Positions 18,252-27,932 of a DNA stretch of 64,000 bases are shown here, piece after piece (position 1 is the first letter of the stretch; each line of letters starts with the position of its first letter). Position numbers and translations under genes: made by a program. Source of the DNA: Bryobacterales bacterium (GTDB lineage Bacteria; Acidobacteriota; Terriglobia; Bryobacterales; UBA6623); contig JAJEHF010000104.1 in the NCBI GenBank assembly GCA_022823865.1, forward strand, positions 1 through 64,000, in the 5' to 3' direction. The notes beneath the pieces were generated by a model, which saw nothing but the letters and a program-made list of their open reading frames with translations, searched no databases and was not told where the DNA came from.

Positions 18252-19454
18252 TCAGTCGTGCTTGCGCAACTCCAACTTCGCCACGGCTTCGCGATGCACC
18301 TCGTCCGGGCCATCGGCCAGCCGCAGCGTTCGCTGGCTCGCCCACGCGCTGGCAAGGAACGCGTCCTGGCACACGCCCAGTGCGCCGTGGGCTTGGATCG
18401 CGCGGTCCAGCACCCGCAGCGCGACGTTCGGCGCGATCACCTTGATCTGCGCGATCTCTTGGCGCGCGACCTTGTTGCCCACGGTGTCCATCATGTACGC
18501 GGCCTTGAAGACGAGCAGCCGCAGTTGTTCGATCTCCATCCGCGAATCGGCGATGTCCTTGCGCAGCGCGCCGTGCTCTGCCAGCGTCTTGCCGAATGCC
18601 ACCCTCTGCTTCGCCCGGCGACACATGGCTTCCAGCGCTCGCTCGGCGATGCCGATCGAGCGCATGCAGTGGTGGATCCGGCCCGGCCCGAGCCGGCCCT
18701 GCGCGATCTCGAACCCCCGACCCTCTCCCAAGAGCATGTTCGATGCGGGAACGCGCACGTTGTCGAAGTGGATCTCGGCGTGGCCGTGCGGCGCGTGGTC
18801 GTAGCCAAACACGTGCAAGACGCGCTTGATCTCCACTCCCGGCGTGTCCAGCGGCACTAGGATCATGGCCTGCTGCTTGTGCTTGGGCGCGCTGGGATCT
18901 GTCTTGCCCATGAAGACCGAGAGCTTGCAACGCTTTTCGCCGGCGCCAGACGACCACCACTTGTGGCCGTTGATCACGTACTCGTCGCCATCACGCTGGA
19001 TTGTGGAGCGGATGTTGGTGGCGTCGCTTGAGGCCACGTCCGGCTCGGTCATCGAGAAACAGGAGCGGATCTCTCCGGCCAACAGGGGCTTCAGCCAGCG
19101 CTCCTTCTGCTCATCAGTGCCGTAGCGCACCAAGACTTCCATGTTGCCCGTGTCCGGTGCCGAGCAGTTGAAGACCTCCGAGGCCATCGGGGAGCGGCCC
19201 ATGATTTCGCACAGCGGGGCGTACTCGAGATTGGTCAGGCCGGCACCGTACTGGCTGTCGGGCAGGAACAGGTTCCAGAGGCCTTCGGCGCGCGCCTTGG
19301 GCTTGAGTTCCTCGAGGATCTGCGGCGGCGCCCAGCGATCCCCTTCGGAGATTTGCTGGCGGAACAGAGCTTCGTTGGGATAGATGTGCTCGTCCATGAA
19401 GGCGAGCAAACGCTGGCGATAGTCTTGGACCTTGGGGCTGAAATCGAAGTTCAT
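18252..19454 (-). CDS. Acyl-CoA dehydrogenase (ACAD10/11-like)
   Basis: 400 residues from ATG 19454 (MNFDFSPK, the usual start of this subfamily); an ATG at 19481 would add 9 residues. Visible features: the FAD-site segment [16 protein letters not shown] (about 135-150), [10 protein letters not shown], the [26 protein letters not shown] middle region and the C-terminal [10 protein letters not shown]. At the catalytic-base position this motif has Asp rather than the Glu of short- and medium-chain enzymes, as is usual in ACAD10/11-type sequences. It should oxidise a fatty acyl-CoA with FAD. The gene is convergent with the CRTAC1 lipoprotein gene. Confidence 0.93.
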   Translation of the reverse strand: MNFDFSPKVQDYRQRLLAFMDEHIYPNEALFRQQISEGDRWAPPQILEELKPKARAEGLWNLFLPDSQYGAGLTNLEYAPLCEIMGRSPMASEVFNCSAPDTGNMEVLVRYGTDEQKERWLKPLLAGEIRSCFSMTEPDVASSDATNIRSTIQRDGDEYVINGHKWWSSGAGEKRCKLSVFMGKTDPSAPKHKQQAMILVPLDTPGVEIKRVLHVFGYDHAPHGHAEIHFDNVRVPASNMLLGEGRGFEIAQGRLGPGRIHHCMRSIGIAERALEAMCRRAKQRVAFGKTLAEHGALRKDIADSRMEIEQLRLLVFKAAYMMDTVGNKVARQEIAQIKVIAPNVALRVLDRAIQAHGALGVCQDAFLASAWASQRTLRLADGPDEVHREAVAKLELRKHD

Positions 19455-19515
19455 GAGGCGGCGCCTTGCGGCGTCTGCCATTGTACCCGCCGTGATTTGG
19501 CCGTTCCGGCGGTCC

Positions 19516-19893
19516 TCAGCCGAACTTCCGCCTCTCCGCTGCCCGCACCTCTTTCTCGTTCATGCCGATGTGGTGGGCGAGCTCGTGCCACAGGGTCTCG
19601 TAGATCGCCTGCCGGATGTCGCTGCCAGAGGAACGTTCCAACGGGCCTTGGAACAAGGTGATCCGGTCCGGCAGCGCCATCTGGTAGTACCAGCCGCGCC
19701 GCTTGATGGGCACGCCTTCATACAGCCCTAGCAGCGTGTCCCCGCGCGGCACCTTGGCCTTGGCGAGCTGCTCCTGACTGGGCCAGTCTTCGACGGCGAC
19801 GATCAGATTGGAGAACTCCCTCCGGATGGACTCGGGAATGCTCTCCCAAGCGTCATCCACCCACTCTTCAAAGCGTGTTCTCGAATACCTCAT
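19516..19893 (-). CDS. Small zincin-type metallopeptidase-family protein
   Basis: 125 residues from ATG 19893 ([15 protein letters not shown], the usual opening); the frame extends to 19944 but overlaps the upstream gene. The C-terminal helix [13 protein letters not shown] carries the HExxH zinc motif. This is the minimal zincin family (Zincin_1, PF06262) of about 120 residues found widely as single genes of unknown substrate. It is in the same direction as, and 32 bases downstream of, the DUF6807 gene. No signal peptide, so cytoplasmic. Confidence 0.85.
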   Translation of the reverse strand: MRYSRTRFEEWVDDAWESIPESIRREFSNLIVAVEDWPSQEQLAKAKVPRGDTLLGLYEGVPIKRRGWYYQMALPDRITLFQGPLERSSGSDIRQAIYETLWHELAHHIGMNEKEVRAAERRKFG

Positions 19894-19925
19894 GCCACTG
19901 GTGACGGGTTTAGATGTGTGGCGTC

Positions 19926-20900
19926 CTATTTCGACTCGGCCCAAGCTCGAAACAGGCGGTTGATCTTCTCAGAGCCGCCCAATCCTTGGTGGATGACGAC
20001 GCGGTAGCGGAAGCGGAGCGTTTCGCCCCTGGCGAGAGTGATGCTGCCGTCCCGGCTGGCGTCAGCGTGGAAGTCGTGCTCGCCGAACACGTTGGCGGCG
20101 AACAGCCCGTATCCGCGCACGTGCCAGTAGGTCGGATGCTTGGGGTTCTCCGGATGGTCGAAGATGGCGATTCCCCTGGGCTTTCCCTCGATGCTGCCTG
20201 CATAGTCCACCCAAGGCGAGCGCTTGCCCCAGGTGTTGGCCTCGGTCTTGGCGTCGTGCGCGTTCGTGATCGTGCCGGTCCGGGGAATGCCCTTGGCCCG
20301 GAAGTGCTGCTCTTCGAGCTCGGTAGCCATCCGCACGGCGAACGTGCCTTCCTTGGTGTCCCCGAACTTCACCGTTTCGCTCTCCGCGCTGAGCAAAATG
20401 TCGAAGTCCACGATGTTGTTCCCGTCGACTTGACGGAAGTGCATCGTTCTTCGTTCCGATACGAGGGTCTTCCCGCTGAGATCATTCCAGTCGAAGGTGG
20501 CTGAGATGCTGCCGCTGTCCGTGCCGGACTCGGCCGAGTCGATCGACCTGTGGGCGATGATGCCCTTCTTCATGCCTCGGTTGCGCTGTTCAGGCTCGTT
20601 GGCCCAGAAATCGATAGCGTTGACGTTTCCGTGGCTGAACCACGCGCCGCGGTGATGGCGATGATCGGTCTGCTCGCCCGCGATCTCCTCCATCGGATAG
20701 CCGCGTGTCACAACCGTGCCGTCAGCGGATCGCAGCGGGTGCAGGTACGGTTTGGTTGCCTCGGGCCCGAAGTAGAAGGACGTGAAAGGCTGTCCGCCGA
20801 TCGCCACTTCGATGCGGTTGCCGTCTCGCGTCAGAGAAACGGTCTCCGCGGACAGGGTCGGGAAACACAGCAGCGGCACAAGCAACAGCGCACGTTTCAT
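19926..20900 (-). CDS. Secreted DUF6807 (PmoA-like) protein
   Basis: 324 residues from ATG 20900, which gives a signal peptide (MKRALLLVPLLCFPTLSAE); an upstream extension to 21068 is Arg/Pro-rich and unlikely to be coding. Typical family segments are LHPLRSADGTVVTRGYP, DHRHHRGAWFSHG, VDYAGSIEGKPRGIAIFDHP and WHVRGYGLFAANVFG. DUF6807 proteins accompany carbohydrate and sulfatase genes in Acidobacteria, Planctomycetes and Verrucomicrobia. The paired His cluster DHRHHRG suggests a metal or sugar site, but activity is unknown. Confidence 0.85.
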   Translation of the reverse strand: MKRALLLVPLLCFPTLSAETVSLTRDGNRIEVAIGGQPFTSFYFGPEATKPYLHPLRSADGTVVTRGYPMEEIAGEQTDHRHHRGAWFSHGNVNAIDFWANEPEQRNRGMKKGIIAHRSIDSAESGTDSGSISATFDWNDLSGKTLVSERRTMHFRQVDGNNIVDFDILLSAESETVKFGDTKEGTFAVRMATELEEQHFRAKGIPRTGTITNAHDAKTEANTWGKRSPWVDYAGSIEGKPRGIAIFDHPENPKHPTYWHVRGYGLFAANVFGEHDFHADASRDGSITLARGETLRFRYRVVIHQGLGGSEKINRLFRAWAESK

Positions 20901-21098
20901 GACCCCATTGTGGAACACCGGTGGTTCGGGCGGAGCGAGTTCCATTCGTGTAGCCGGATGGCGCGCTGCCGGCCGACGGTCGCTGCGGACCACTGCTGCG
21001 GCTATGCGCTTCGTCAGAATCGATGGCGGGATCCGAACGGTCAGCATGGCAGGGGCTCTGGATACCATGATCTGTAGCGTCTGCCTAGAGCGAGAGCT

Positions 21099-22379
21099 CT
21101 AGTCCGTGAGGGCCTGATAGACCAGTGCCCGGAGCTTTGAGTGTTCGTCGAGCCCATTCGCCGGTATCAGCTGGGTCAAATAGACCACCACGAGCCCTTC
21201 CGGAGGATCGACCCAGTAGGTCGAGTGGTAGGCCCCGCCCCAGCCGAACTCGCCCACGCTGCCTGGTTGTCCCCGTGCGCCGAGATCCGTGACGACCGAG
21301 AATCCCAGTCCGAAGCCTTGGCCGGCGCGGAACGGGATGCCGTTCAAGTGGTCGACGGTCATGAGTTCTACGCTCTTGCGGCTCAACACGCGCCTGCCGT
21401 CCAAGCTGCCCCCGTTCAGCATCATCTGTAGGAAGCGCGCGTAGTCCTTCGCGGTGGACAGCAGGCCTGCCCCGCCGGAAAAACTGACGCGCGGGCCTTT
21501 GACATAGTGTCCCTGGCCTATTCCGAGTCCCGGCTCCGGCGCCCGCTCGAGACCGCCTCCTTTCGCTGAGTAGACCGTTGCCAGCCGACCCACCTTGTCG
21601 GGTGGGAGGTAGAAGTGCGTGTCTTCCATGCCCAACGGGTCGAGGATCGCCTCGCGCAAGAAAGCGTCGAGAGACTGGCCGCTGACGCGCTCGATCACGG
21701 CACCCAATATGTCGGTGTTGTAGCCGTAAACGAAACGCTCGCCGGGGTGCGCGGCGAACGGCAGCGCGGCCATCCGAGCGACGGTGTCGCGCACGGTCTC
21801 GTCCCGGTGTGCGAAATACCACCCTTGGATATCGGCCTTGGCCCAGCGATCCTCGGCTATGCCGGTGCCATAGTCGATGCCCGCAGTATGCGTGAGCAAA
21901 TCGCGCAGCGTGATCGGGCGGCGGCTCGGTTCGACCTCGTAGCCGCCGTCATCCTGCTTGACGGCTACGGTCGTTGCCTCGAATTCCGGTAGATATTTGG
22001 ACAGGTCGTCACTGATGAGCAGCTTGCCTTGCTCTTGCAGGACCATGACCGCCACGCTGACCAGTGCCTTGGTCTGGGACGCGATGCGAAAAATGGCGTC
22101 CTTCCGCATCGCGTCGCTCGACTCGATGTCGCGCATGCCGACGGCTTCGTGGTAAACGACTCGACCATGGCGGGCTATCAGGGCTACTGCACCAGCTAGG
22201 TGCCCGTCGTCTACATAGCGGTGAAGGGTGGAAGTGAGCCGTCCCAGGCGCTCGGAGGAGACCGCTTCGCTCTCGGGAACCCTCGGCGCGAGGACTTGCG
22301 CGAGGGCCGGCTGGATTCCGCCCAGGGCCGCGACCAAGCAGAACGTGAGAACAGCGCGGCCCAACCCGAGATTTCGCAT
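21099..22379 (-). CDS. Exported serine hydrolase, class C beta-lactamase-like
   Basis: 426 residues with a signal peptide (GRAVLTFCLVAALGGIQPALAQ). The nucleophile motif SxxK is SQTK within FRIASQTKALVSVA (about residue 95), and the YxN-type motif is YGYNTDILG (about 217). The third active-site box is not clearly visible; the sequence near GQGFGLGFSV and EFGWGGAYHS holds the usual FGWGG ending of the EstB/6-aminohexanoate hydrolase branch. It probably acts as an esterase or D-amino-acid amidase, not a resistance enzyme. Single gene, with nearly 400 non-coding bases upstream. Confidence 0.88.
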   Translation of the reverse strand: MRNLGLGRAVLTFCLVAALGGIQPALAQVLAPRVPESEAVSSERLGRLTSTLHRYVDDGHLAGAVALIARHGRVVYHEAVGMRDIESSDAMRKDAIFRIASQTKALVSVAVMVLQEQGKLLISDDLSKYLPEFEATTVAVKQDDGGYEVEPSRRPITLRDLLTHTAGIDYGTGIAEDRWAKADIQGWYFAHRDETVRDTVARMAALPFAAHPGERFVYGYNTDILGAVIERVSGQSLDAFLREAILDPLGMEDTHFYLPPDKVGRLATVYSAKGGGLERAPEPGLGIGQGHYVKGPRVSFSGGAGLLSTAKDYARFLQMMLNGGSLDGRRVLSRKSVELMTVDHLNGIPFRAGQGFGLGFSVVTDLGARGQPGSVGEFGWGGAYHSTYWVDPPEGLVVVYLTQLIPANGLDEHSKLRALVYQALTD

Positions 22380-22773
22380 GCCTCATGATATCCGAGGCGC
22401 CGGCCAGACTCTTTGCCGGGGGACGCGAATTCAGCCGATTCCCTAGCAACCTGTGCAGGCAAGTCAGCCTGAGAGATTCACCGGCCTTAGCGGAATCCCG
22501 CATCCGGGAGTTTCCGGTTTCTGTTCCAAGGGAGCTGCGGGCAGACGGAATCTTGGGGAAATCCGACTCGCCAGCGACAGGCAGCCAGCGATCTTGGCGT
22601 TCGCTGCTCGTACGGCGATCTTGGAGTGGCGGCGAGTGCCATGTCGCCGGTGCAATGCACGGCGGCCGGCGGGGCGCTCTGGATCTTCGGCGCCCGACCG
22701 GCCCAACCGACTGAGGTGCCAGCTTTCAAGGTGTCCGACATTGAAAGCTATTGCGCGCAAGCGGGCGAATCGA
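22380..22773. other. Intergenic stretch with one strong hairpin
   Basis: About 390 bases between two leftward genes. A perfect inverted repeat, AGCTTTCAA (22721-22729) and TTGAAAGCT (22741-22749), lies 25 bases past the SNF2 stop. It could end that transcript, but no T tract follows. A 15-base match to the 3' strand of glycine riboswitches at 22467-22481 (minus) lacks the rest of the aptamer. No gene is supported. Confidence 0.45.
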
Positions 22774-25700
22774 TCATTCCTCGCGCAGCAACGCCAGCAA
22801 CTCGTCAGCGGACATTTTCCCGGTCATATCCGCTCCCTCGAGAAGGTTCTCAGCGAGGTCGCGCTTGGCCCCGTGCAGGTCTACGATCTTCTCCTCGATG
22901 GTATCCCGCATTACGAGCCGATAGATCGTCACGGGCCGCGTCTGGCCGATGCGGTGCGCCCGGTCGGACGCTTGGTCCTCGACCGCCGGATTCCACCAAG
23001 GATCCAAGTGAATCACGTAGTCGGCAGCGGTCAAGTTCAGTCCCTGCCCTCCGGCCCGGAGGCTGATCAGGAACAGGTCCCCCTGGCCAGCTTGGAACGC
23101 ATCCACCTCTTGTTTGCGGGTCTTGGAAGGCGTGCTTCCGTCAAGGTATCGGTACTCGACGCCTTTCTGGTCAAGGTGCTCCCGCACGATGCGCAGGTGG
23201 TCAACGAACTGGCTGAACACCAAGGCCTTGTGGCCGTTGGCGAGCAGATCTTCGACAGTGTAGGCAAAGGCCTCCAGCTTCGATCCAGGAATGCTCGTCT
23301 CCGGCATGACCAATTGTGGGTGGCAGCACGCCCGCCGCAGCTTCATGATTTGCGCCAAGATCTTGATGTGGCTCTTCGCCTCCTCCTGTGGAGACTCGTC
23401 CTGGAGAGCTTCCACGGCTCGCAACCGCACTGCCTCGTACAGTGCACGCTCCTCTTCCTTCATTGCCACCTTAATGGTGATCTCAGTCCTCGCCGGCAAC
23501 TCCTCCAAGACCGCTGACTTCGTGCGTCGCAAAATGAACGGCTGGATCAGCCGCTTCAGGCGCTGTCGCGCCTCCGCATCAGAGTGCTGGTGGATAGGTG
23601 TGCCGAACTTCTGGCTGAAGGAATCGGTGGAGCCCAGCAGCCCGGGATTGATGAACTGGAACAGGTTCCACAACTCGCCCAAGTGATTCTCCACGGGCGT
23701 TCCGGTGGTGATCATCTTGAAGCGGCCGTTCAGTCTCATCGCGGCGCGCGAGCGCATCGTCAAGCGGTTCTTGATCGCCTGCGCCTCGTCCAGCACGACC
23801 ATCTCCCAGTTCACTTCGGCAAGCAGGTCGACCTCTTGATGCAGCAGCCCGTAGCTGGAGATGACGAGGTCGAACGGCCCGGCCGCTTGCAGCTTCTTTG
23901 CACGATCGCCAGGGCCCAGCATGATCGGACGCAACGTGGGCGCGAATCGACGCGCCTCATCGATCCAATTGGGGCAAACCGAAGTCGGGGCTACGACCAG
24001 CGTCGGGCCCTGGGGAGCGCGGGCGACCGCCACAGTCAGCGCCTGCAGCGTCTTGCCAAGACCCATGTCATCAGCCAAACAGGCGCCCGCGCCCCAAGCA
24101 GCCAGCCGTGCCGCCCAGCGGTACCCCTCCGCTTGGTACTCGCGGAGGTCGGCTTGGATTGTCGAGGGAAGCTTCGGATCCAGCGCCAGTGCCTCTTGAA
24201 ATTGCCGCAGGCGGTTGGACCAGGCCGCGTCGGCGTCGACGGCCCCGGCGTCACCCACCAGCCCTTCCAGAGCGTGGGCGCGGCTGGAATGAAAGCGCAT
24301 GCCCTTTCCGTGGTGATCCACGTAAGCCGCCAGCTCCTCGACATGGCGCCGAAAGCGGTCGCTCAGAGCGATGAAGTCCTTCTTCCCCAGCTGCACGAAG
24401 CGGCCCGAGGCGTTCTCCATGTGATCGAGCAACTCGCGCAGGCCCAGCACCAGCCCGGACTCGAGTTCCAGCTTGCCGTCTATGGTGAACCAATCGTGCC
24501 TCTGACGGATCTTGAGAGAGAAGTGATCAGAAGTGGCCCGATGCGGAACCCGCAGCGTCTCGCCCTTGGGCCAAGCCACCTTGACCGCATCGCCGAGCCC
24601 TTGCAACTCGTCCACCAGTTCCAAGCACTCGAGCGGATCAGGCAGGGTCCACCCCGAGCGATCCCATGTGGCATTTTGCAGCGTCCGGCATGACGCCACA
24701 GCCGCTTCATAGCGGCTCGTCTCCTCGGCTAGGTCACGACTGGCCCGCGAGCGCTTGCCCGCGACTGTCGCATACACCACGGTGCCCCCCTTGCCGGGCG
24801 CGAAAGCTGGCCCCTCGTCCGAGCACGGGCGCACGTACGCCTCCACGCGCAGGCCGCTGTCCAACGGAGTGAGGTGGAATTCGGGCGTGGGATCGGATGC
24901 GATTGTTTCGGCATCGCCGGCTGTGCCCTCGATATCGGAGTGGACCGTTACCAGATCGCTGACTGACAGAATTGCCTTGGCAACCCGATCCTTGGAACGC
25001 TCGGGAACGACCAATCCCCCGGCCCCCAGCACGGCGTGGATCTCCCGGTGCCTGTCTTCGAATGACGTGACGCTCAGGCGATTGCCGCCCTCGTCGGTTA
25101 CCAGCACGCTGCCGAAGTCGGGCGGATCCGGCACGATCTCGACACGGACCTTGCCGCCCGTGCTTGCGACTCGCAGCTGCGGCTCACGGCCCACGATTTC
25201 CAACGCTGTCTTCGGGGCATCGGCACGGAACACCAAGGGGTGCCCAGCCAATGCTGCCAGCGCCGTCTTGTCGTCGATGTAGTAACCTCCTTTTCCGCCG
25301 AATACGCCGTACTGGTCCAAAGAGATCGCCTTGCAGACCTGATTGTCTTGCTTGCTGAGGTAGTCAACTCCATTACGCTCAAACAGGCGCTTGAGCGCGA
25401 CTAAGCGCCCCGCCGACCAGCGTCCTGTCTTGCCCAGCTTTTGCTCGAATGGCTGGACGCGGGAATGCTGAGGTGCCGACAAATCGACGCGCCACGTGAG
25501 GCGCGACTCCCCCGCGGGTGCCCTGCCACCGATTGCGATCCGATCGGTCATACGCTCCAAGGCGACCAAGCTCCGCTCCCAGGCCTCCTGCTCCACAACG
25601 CCATCCAAGACGGAAACGGTGCCGATCCGCCGGTGGGCCTCGCGGGCGGCTGCGACCTGGCTCGCCTCGCCGCTCAATCGAGCCAGCAGCGACGAGGCCT

Positions 25701-26952
25701 CGGCCGCGACCCAAGCGTAGCCATGCTCACTGGCCCGCTCCCGCATGGCCGAGATATTGCGGCGATACCGGCGAGCGGCCCGGATATCGCCCCAACACAG
25801 CGCGGCGTACGCGTAAATCTGCTGCACGGGCAGCAATAGCGGCAATTCGTCGAGCATGTCGGCCGATTCATACGGCTGCCAGGGCTTGCCGTTCACGAAA
25901 TCAACCACCCTGAGTTGGAGGTCGTTCAGATGAGGGAATTCCCATTCAGGCACCTTCGATGATTGGAGATACTTCTGGGCGCGGCCGGCCCCGCTCCCCT
26001 CGCCCGCCGCTAGGAGGGCGTGTATGTAGAACACGCCAAGATCCGTCGGCAAGTGGACGTGCCTCCGCCGGGTAACCTTCTTGAGCGCCTTGAGCGATCG
26101 TTCAAATTCCTCGACCGCGCCACTGTAGTCGCCGCGCACACAGCGCTCCCAGCCCCGATACATGCCGCCATCCAAGTCGGGCTCGCGAAATCTCAGCGAC
26201 TCTAGGCGGTCCAGTCGACCGCACAGCAGCTCATGCACGTAGAGCAGGGCCGTTTCGGTGTCATCGTGTCCTTCATCTCCGGCCAACCCTCTCAGCATCT
26301 CCATGTGTGTCTCAGCGGGAGCGAGCCGCCCGTGCGCGCCGGCGATGATCGGGGCCAAGACAGTCCGGCAGATCGTCGGATGCCTCGCAGCAAACCAGTC
26401 AGCGTCCCGCGGGTCGTTGCAAATCTCGATCAGCGCGCCGACCGCCGTCTCCATGTGGTCCCCGTAAGTCCGGCCTCTATCGAGAACCTGCATGAACTCC
26501 TCTGGCTCATTCAAGAAGACCGTCGCCCGCAGGTCCGCAATCAACTCGAAAGTATTCCAATAGCCAAATTGCTTCCGAGTGGCATAGGTGCCATATTCTC
26601 CCTGTTCGAAGCGCGCCACAGCCTCGGCAGCCTCTTGGAGGCGGCCGCAACGCTCAGCCTCGCGCGTCACCCAGTCAACGATGCGCGCATCGCAAGCAAT
26701 CTCGTAATCGCGGCGCACTAGCAAGCCTCGGCGCCGAAGGCCGTCGACCAAGCGAGTTGCGCGCGCTTCTGCTGTCGGGGAGTTGTGGTCCCCTCCGATC
26801 TTGGCTGATTTCAGGTAGTTGATTGCCGTCGTCTTGTGAACCGGGCGGTAAACGACCGAGAGCAACTCCATCGCTCGCTTGGACTCACCGTCGAGTGATT
26901 TGTACTTCTCCCACAAGAGATCCTGTGCTTGGTGCTGCCGTGGGTCAATCAA
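22774..26952 (-). CDS. Large SNF2-family ATPase
   Basis: 1392 residues from a TTG start at 26952, supported by AGAGGAG upstream. Residues 1-90 look like a helical winged-helix region, and about 100-480 are helical and TPR-like. The C-terminal part is a complete SNF2 helicase-like motor: motif I DDMGLGKT (about 959), DEAQ box (about 1052), ITTGTPVEN motif III, and the C-terminal NLTAADYVIHLDPWWNP and ASDRAHRIGQ (about 1329). Such proteins translocate on double-stranded DNA and remodel DNA-bound proteins. The N-terminal half is unlike the RapA type. It lies beside toxin-antitoxin genes, so a defence or genome-maintenance role is possible, but no nuclease or methylase partner is adjacent. Confidence 0.92.
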   Translation of the reverse strand: MIDPRQHQAQDLLWEKYKSLDGESKRAMELLSVVYRPVHKTTAINYLKSAKIGGDHNSPTAEARATRLVDGLRRRGLLVRRDYEIACDARIVDWVTREAERCGRLQEAAEAVARFEQGEYGTYATRKQFGYWNTFELIADLRATVFLNEPEEFMQVLDRGRTYGDHMETAVGALIEICNDPRDADWFAARHPTICRTVLAPIIAGAHGRLAPAETHMEMLRGLAGDEGHDDTETALLYVHELLCGRLDRLESLRFREPDLDGGMYRGWERCVRGDYSGAVEEFERSLKALKKVTRRRHVHLPTDLGVFYIHALLAAGEGSGAGRAQKYLQSSKVPEWEFPHLNDLQLRVVDFVNGKPWQPYESADMLDELPLLLPVQQIYAYAALCWGDIRAARRYRRNISAMRERASEHGYAWVAAEASSLLARLSGEASQVAAAREAHRRIGTVSVLDGVVEQEAWERSLVALERMTDRIAIGGRAPAGESRLTWRVDLSAPQHSRVQPFEQKLGKTGRWSAGRLVALKRLFERNGVDYLSKQDNQVCKAISLDQYGVFGGKGGYYIDDKTALAALAGHPLVFRADAPKTALEIVGREPQLRVASTGGKVRVEIVPDPPDFGSVLVTDEGGNRLSVTSFEDRHREIHAVLGAGGLVVPERSKDRVAKAILSVSDLVTVHSDIEGTAGDAETIASDPTPEFHLTPLDSGLRVEAYVRPCSDEGPAFAPGKGGTVVYATVAGKRSRASRDLAEETSRYEAAVASCRTLQNATWDRSGWTLPDPLECLELVDELQGLGDAVKVAWPKGETLRVPHRATSDHFSLKIRQRHDWFTIDGKLELESGLVLGLRELLDHMENASGRFVQLGKKDFIALSDRFRRHVEELAAYVDHHGKGMRFHSSRAHALEGLVGDAGAVDADAAWSNRLRQFQEALALDPKLPSTIQADLREYQAEGYRWAARLAAWGAGACLADDMGLGKTLQALTVAVARAPQGPTLVVAPTSVCPNWIDEARRFAPTLRPIMLGPGDRAKKLQAAGPFDLVISSYGLLHQEVDLLAEVNWEMVVLDEAQAIKNRLTMRSRAAMRLNGRFKMITTGTPVENHLGELWNLFQFINPGLLGSTDSFSQKFGTPIHQHSDAEARQRLKRLIQPFILRRTKSAVLEELPARTEITIKVAMKEEERALYEAVRLRAVEALQDESPQEEAKSHIKILAQIMKLRRACCHPQLVMPETSIPGSKLEAFAYTVEDLLANGHKALVFSQFVDHLRIVREHLDQKGVEYRYLDGSTPSKTRKQEVDAFQAGQGDLFLISLRAGGQGLNLTAADYVIHLDPWWNPAVEDQASDRAHRIGQTRPVTIYRLVMRDTIEEKIVDLHGAKRDLAENLLEGADMTGKMSADELLALLREE

Positions 26953-27218
26953 CTCTTCTCCTCTTGGCGCGGTCCGCCTGATGCAAGGAGCCGCCGTTCA
27001 CCCATGCTACTCAACCAACAGGGCGTGGTCTCGGCGGGCTGTCGGCGTAGTGTCGCACCTTGAGAAGAGTTACGTTCCAGCCGGTGGCGAAGCGGCTCAA
27101 GTCCGCAACCGAGTGGTCATGCACGACAGCCATTTCCCGCTGTGAAGAGGCTCTGGAGATCGTGCTGGATCCGTGTGAGACTCGGATCTGAGCCACGCTG
27201 GGCTCCCGCAGTGTCCAG

Positions 27219-27461
27219 TGCGGTGCAACAATCTCGGAGAACGGCCGGATGGTGGTCCCGGCGCAACTGAGCAGGTTGCTCGACGTGGCTGGAGGTCGGG
27301 CTGCCCAGTCGGTCAAGGTCGTCGACACCCAAGTCACACTCACGACTCGTCGTCGGGGACTGCGACAAGTACAAGAGCAGCTGGCTCGAATCGCTCCTGC
27401 ACGAAAGGCGTTGGTTTCCGAAGAGTAGATCGGGAAACGCCGTGTTGGAGCACGGAATTAG
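27219..27461 (+). pseudogene. Decayed vapB (AbrB-type antitoxin)
   Basis: The frame reads ATISENGRMVVPAQLSRLLD, then a segment ending in VKVVDTQVTLTTRRRGLRQV and ALVSEE, the pattern of a looped-hinge AbrB/MazE-type antitoxin (GR.V.PA.LR..L..., LTTRRRALR.AQE). An in-frame TAG at 27426-27428 sits where Leu is expected, after which the frame continues as IGKRRVGARN to a second TAG at 27459. The initiating ATG is missing. The remnant is followed directly by a vapC remnant, keeping the usual vapB-vapC order. Confidence 0.7.
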
Positions 27462-27465
27462 CCGG

Positions 27466-27813
27466 GCGGGGCTGGATGTATCGGCAGTCCTCGCCACAAT
27501 GCTCCAAGATCCGGGTTCCGAGCGCGTGCAGGGCCATCTCGTTCGCACGATCATCGCGGGGCTGAACCGATTCCTGGTCGCCGCCAAGCTCGTCGGCCAC
27601 GGACGATCGATCAGCCAACCTGCAACTCGGCTATCGACGTCGAACCTGGCCTCTGTACCTTGCGACAGGCCCAATTCAAGAAAGCATGGGCGGTTGTTCA
27701 CTGACTCCGGAGGGATTCGCTCGCTAGCTCTGACAAGCAGGTATGCTGTCGTGATAAAGGACGGGGTCTGGACGGAGGTCGCGCCCACTGTCGGAGTGGA
27801 GGTGACTCTGCTT
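27466..27813 (+). pseudogene. Decayed vapC (PIN-domain toxin)
   Basis: About 116 codons. LDVSAVLATMLQDPGSERV matches the PIN start LDASA..A.L..EPGSE.V, and KDGVWTEVAPTVGVEVTLL matches the PIN ending T.DR.W.E....GVEV.L. Catalytic sites are damaged: the Glu of the NL.EV.AKL helix is replaced (NRFLVAAKL) and the GDR motif reads GIR. The start codon appears to be GCG. The frame stays open past the end but has no clear homology between about 27610 and 27700. I read it as an inactive toxin left after decay of the pair. Confidence 0.7.
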
Positions 27814-27932
27814 GTGCCAACTCTGTATCGGATTTCAGTCGTGGTCGTGCCCCTCAACGTGACGCACGTGACTTCCGGGCGATCAATATCGACCGATGGG
27901 AAGGCCCATGCTATCGTCTAAGGCCCGTTCTC

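Noticed and set aside
22461-22500. CTGAGA on the plus strand as part of a TPP riboswitch.
   Set aside because: The second conserved block (TGAACCTGATC type) and the helix P1 are absent.
22440-22620. Possible glycine riboswitch on the minus strand: GTGAATCTCTCAGGC at 22467-22481 equals the 3' strand of known aptamers.
   Set aside because: The pairing GAGAG strand and the conserved internal core are missing, and the downstream gene is an unrelated serine hydrolase. Probably chance or a dead remnant.
27117-27857. 246-residue minus-strand frame opposite the toxin-antitoxin remnants.
   Set aside because: The plus strand shows clear VapB/VapC resemblance; the minus frame has low-complexity Ser/Thr/Arg sequence without homology.
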